A stretch of DNA of 6,649 bases from Chlorobiota bacterium (GTDB lineage Bacteria; Bacteroidota; Ignavibacteria; Kapaibacteriales; NICIL-2): assembly GCA_003695605.1 (NCBI GenBank), contig RFIK01000137.1, positions 1 to 6,649 on the forward strand, written 5' to 3'. Of this stretch, positions 5,931 through 6,649 are shown one piece after another. Every line of letters begins with the position of its first letter. Within the stretch, counting starts at the first letter, position 1. The position numbers were made by a program, and so were the translations under genes. The notes beneath the pieces were generated by a model. The model made no database searches. It saw only the letters and a list, made by a program, of their open reading frames with translations, and was not told the origin of the DNA.

Positions 5931-6649
5931 ATGCCAACTATCACGATAGACGGCCGGAAAATCGAGACCCAGCCGGGCAAGACCATCATCGAAGCTGCAC
6001 TCGACAGTGGCATCACCATTCCGCACTTTTGTTGGCATCCTGCGCTCAGTGTCGCGGGTAATTGCAGGATGTGCTTAGTGCGCGTCGGTTCATACAAAAA
6101 AGGCCCCGATGGGTCTATCGAGCACGATGTCGAGGGTAACCCCGTCGTGCAATGGATGCCGAAGCTTCAAATTGCGTGCGCGACACCTGTTGCCGATGGA
6201 ATGGTTGTTGATACGGTGGGCGAGAAAACGATCGCCGCACAAAACGCGGTCATGGAATTTTTGCTCATCAACCATCCACTCGATTGCCCGATCTGCGACG
6301 AAGCCGGGCAATGCAAGCTCCAAGAATATGCCTTCACACACTCGCGTGGAGAAAGCCGCTTTGTCGAGGAAAAAGTGCACAAACCAAAGCGTGTGGCTTG
6401 GAGCGACCGCATCATTTTCGATGGCGAGCGATGCATCCTCTGTTCGCGCTGCATTCGCTTTGCCAATGAGATTGCCAAGCAGCCAGTGCTGACCTTCGTG
6501 GAGCGGAATGATCACGTCACGATCGAGCTGTTCGAGGGGACGACGTTCGATTCGCCGTACTCGATGAACGTCATCGAGTTGTGTCCCGTAGGCGCACTCA
6601 CGAGTGCAGACTTTCGCTTCTCATCGCGTGTTTGGGAGATGAGTTTTAC
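5931..6649 (+). CDS. nuoG: NADH-quinone oxidoreductase subunit G (complex I, N-terminal part)
   Basis: NuoG is the large iron-sulfur subunit of the peripheral arm of complex I, passing electrons from NuoF towards NuoI and quinone. The 239 visible residues hold its N-terminal cluster region. A [2Fe-2S] ferredoxin domain has C34, C45, C48 and C83. The next segment has H115-x3-C119-x2-C122-x5-C128, the His/Cys-ligated [4Fe-4S] cluster. Then C168-x2-C171-x2-C174 with C218 form a further [4Fe-4S] site. The ELCPVGALTS block (216-225) followed by FRFSSRVWEM (228-237) fits NuoG/Nqo3 better than hydrogenase subunit HoxU or formate dehydrogenase. A Lys/Gly/Pro-rich insert at about 53-78 resembles the Thermus-type Nqo3. 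The ATG at 5931 gives the family's usual N-terminus; an in-frame ATG at 5892 would add 13 unconserved residues. The molybdopterin-like C-terminal domain is outside the window. No nuoE or nuoF lies directly upstream. Confidence 0.95.
   Translation, partial: MPTITIDGRKIETQPGKTIIEAALDSGITIPHFCWHPALSVAGNCRMCLVRVGSYKKGPDGSIEHDVEGNPVVQWMPKLQIACATPVADGMVVDTVGEKTIAAQNAVMEFLLINHPLDCPICDEAGQCKLQEYAFTHSRGESRFVEEKVHKPKRVAWSDRIIFDGERCILCSRCIRFANEIAKQPVLTFVERNDHVTIELFEGTTFDSPYSMNVIELCPVGALTSADFRFSSRVWEMSF

Overview
The window carries five protein genes in two divergent groups and almost no non-coding DNA. It is moderately GC-rich. Gene content, the style of the proteins and promoter-like TAnnTTTG boxes suggest a member of the Bacteroidota/Chlorobiota (FCB) group. 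That placement is an inference from the sequence, not a database match.

Left part, minus strand (4137 to 1): recJ, a complete single-strand 5'-3' exonuclease gene with a TTG start, is followed after 36 nt by a large open frame that runs off the left edge. The visible 794 residues join a Dna2/Cas4-like PD-(D/E)XK nuclease to the start of a superfamily 1 (Upf1/Dna2-type) helicase. The two genes look like a DNA end-processing or repair unit. The second one has no complete ORF inside the window and is easily missed.

Middle (4138-4252): a 115-nt divergent intergenic region. It holds a perfect Bacteroidota-type -7 box facing recJ and a good -33/-7 pair facing rsgA.

Right part, plus strand (4253 to 6649): rsgA (circularly permuted ribosome-assembly GTPase, TTG start with a clear Shine-Dalgarno), then after 10 nt a small exported beta-barrel-like protein of unknown function. 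After a further 105 nt comes the N-terminal part of nuoG, the iron-sulfur subunit of respiratory complex I, which runs off the right edge. These three are functionally unrelated.

The most interesting points are the recJ plus Dna2-like pair, the atypical nuclease site of the Dna2-like protein (Asn where relatives have His, no obvious Fe-S cysteines), and the only two perfect TAnnTTTG boxes seen in the window, each exactly 28 nt upstream of a minus-strand start codon. No RNA genes, CRISPR arrays, insertion sequences or long repeats were seen.
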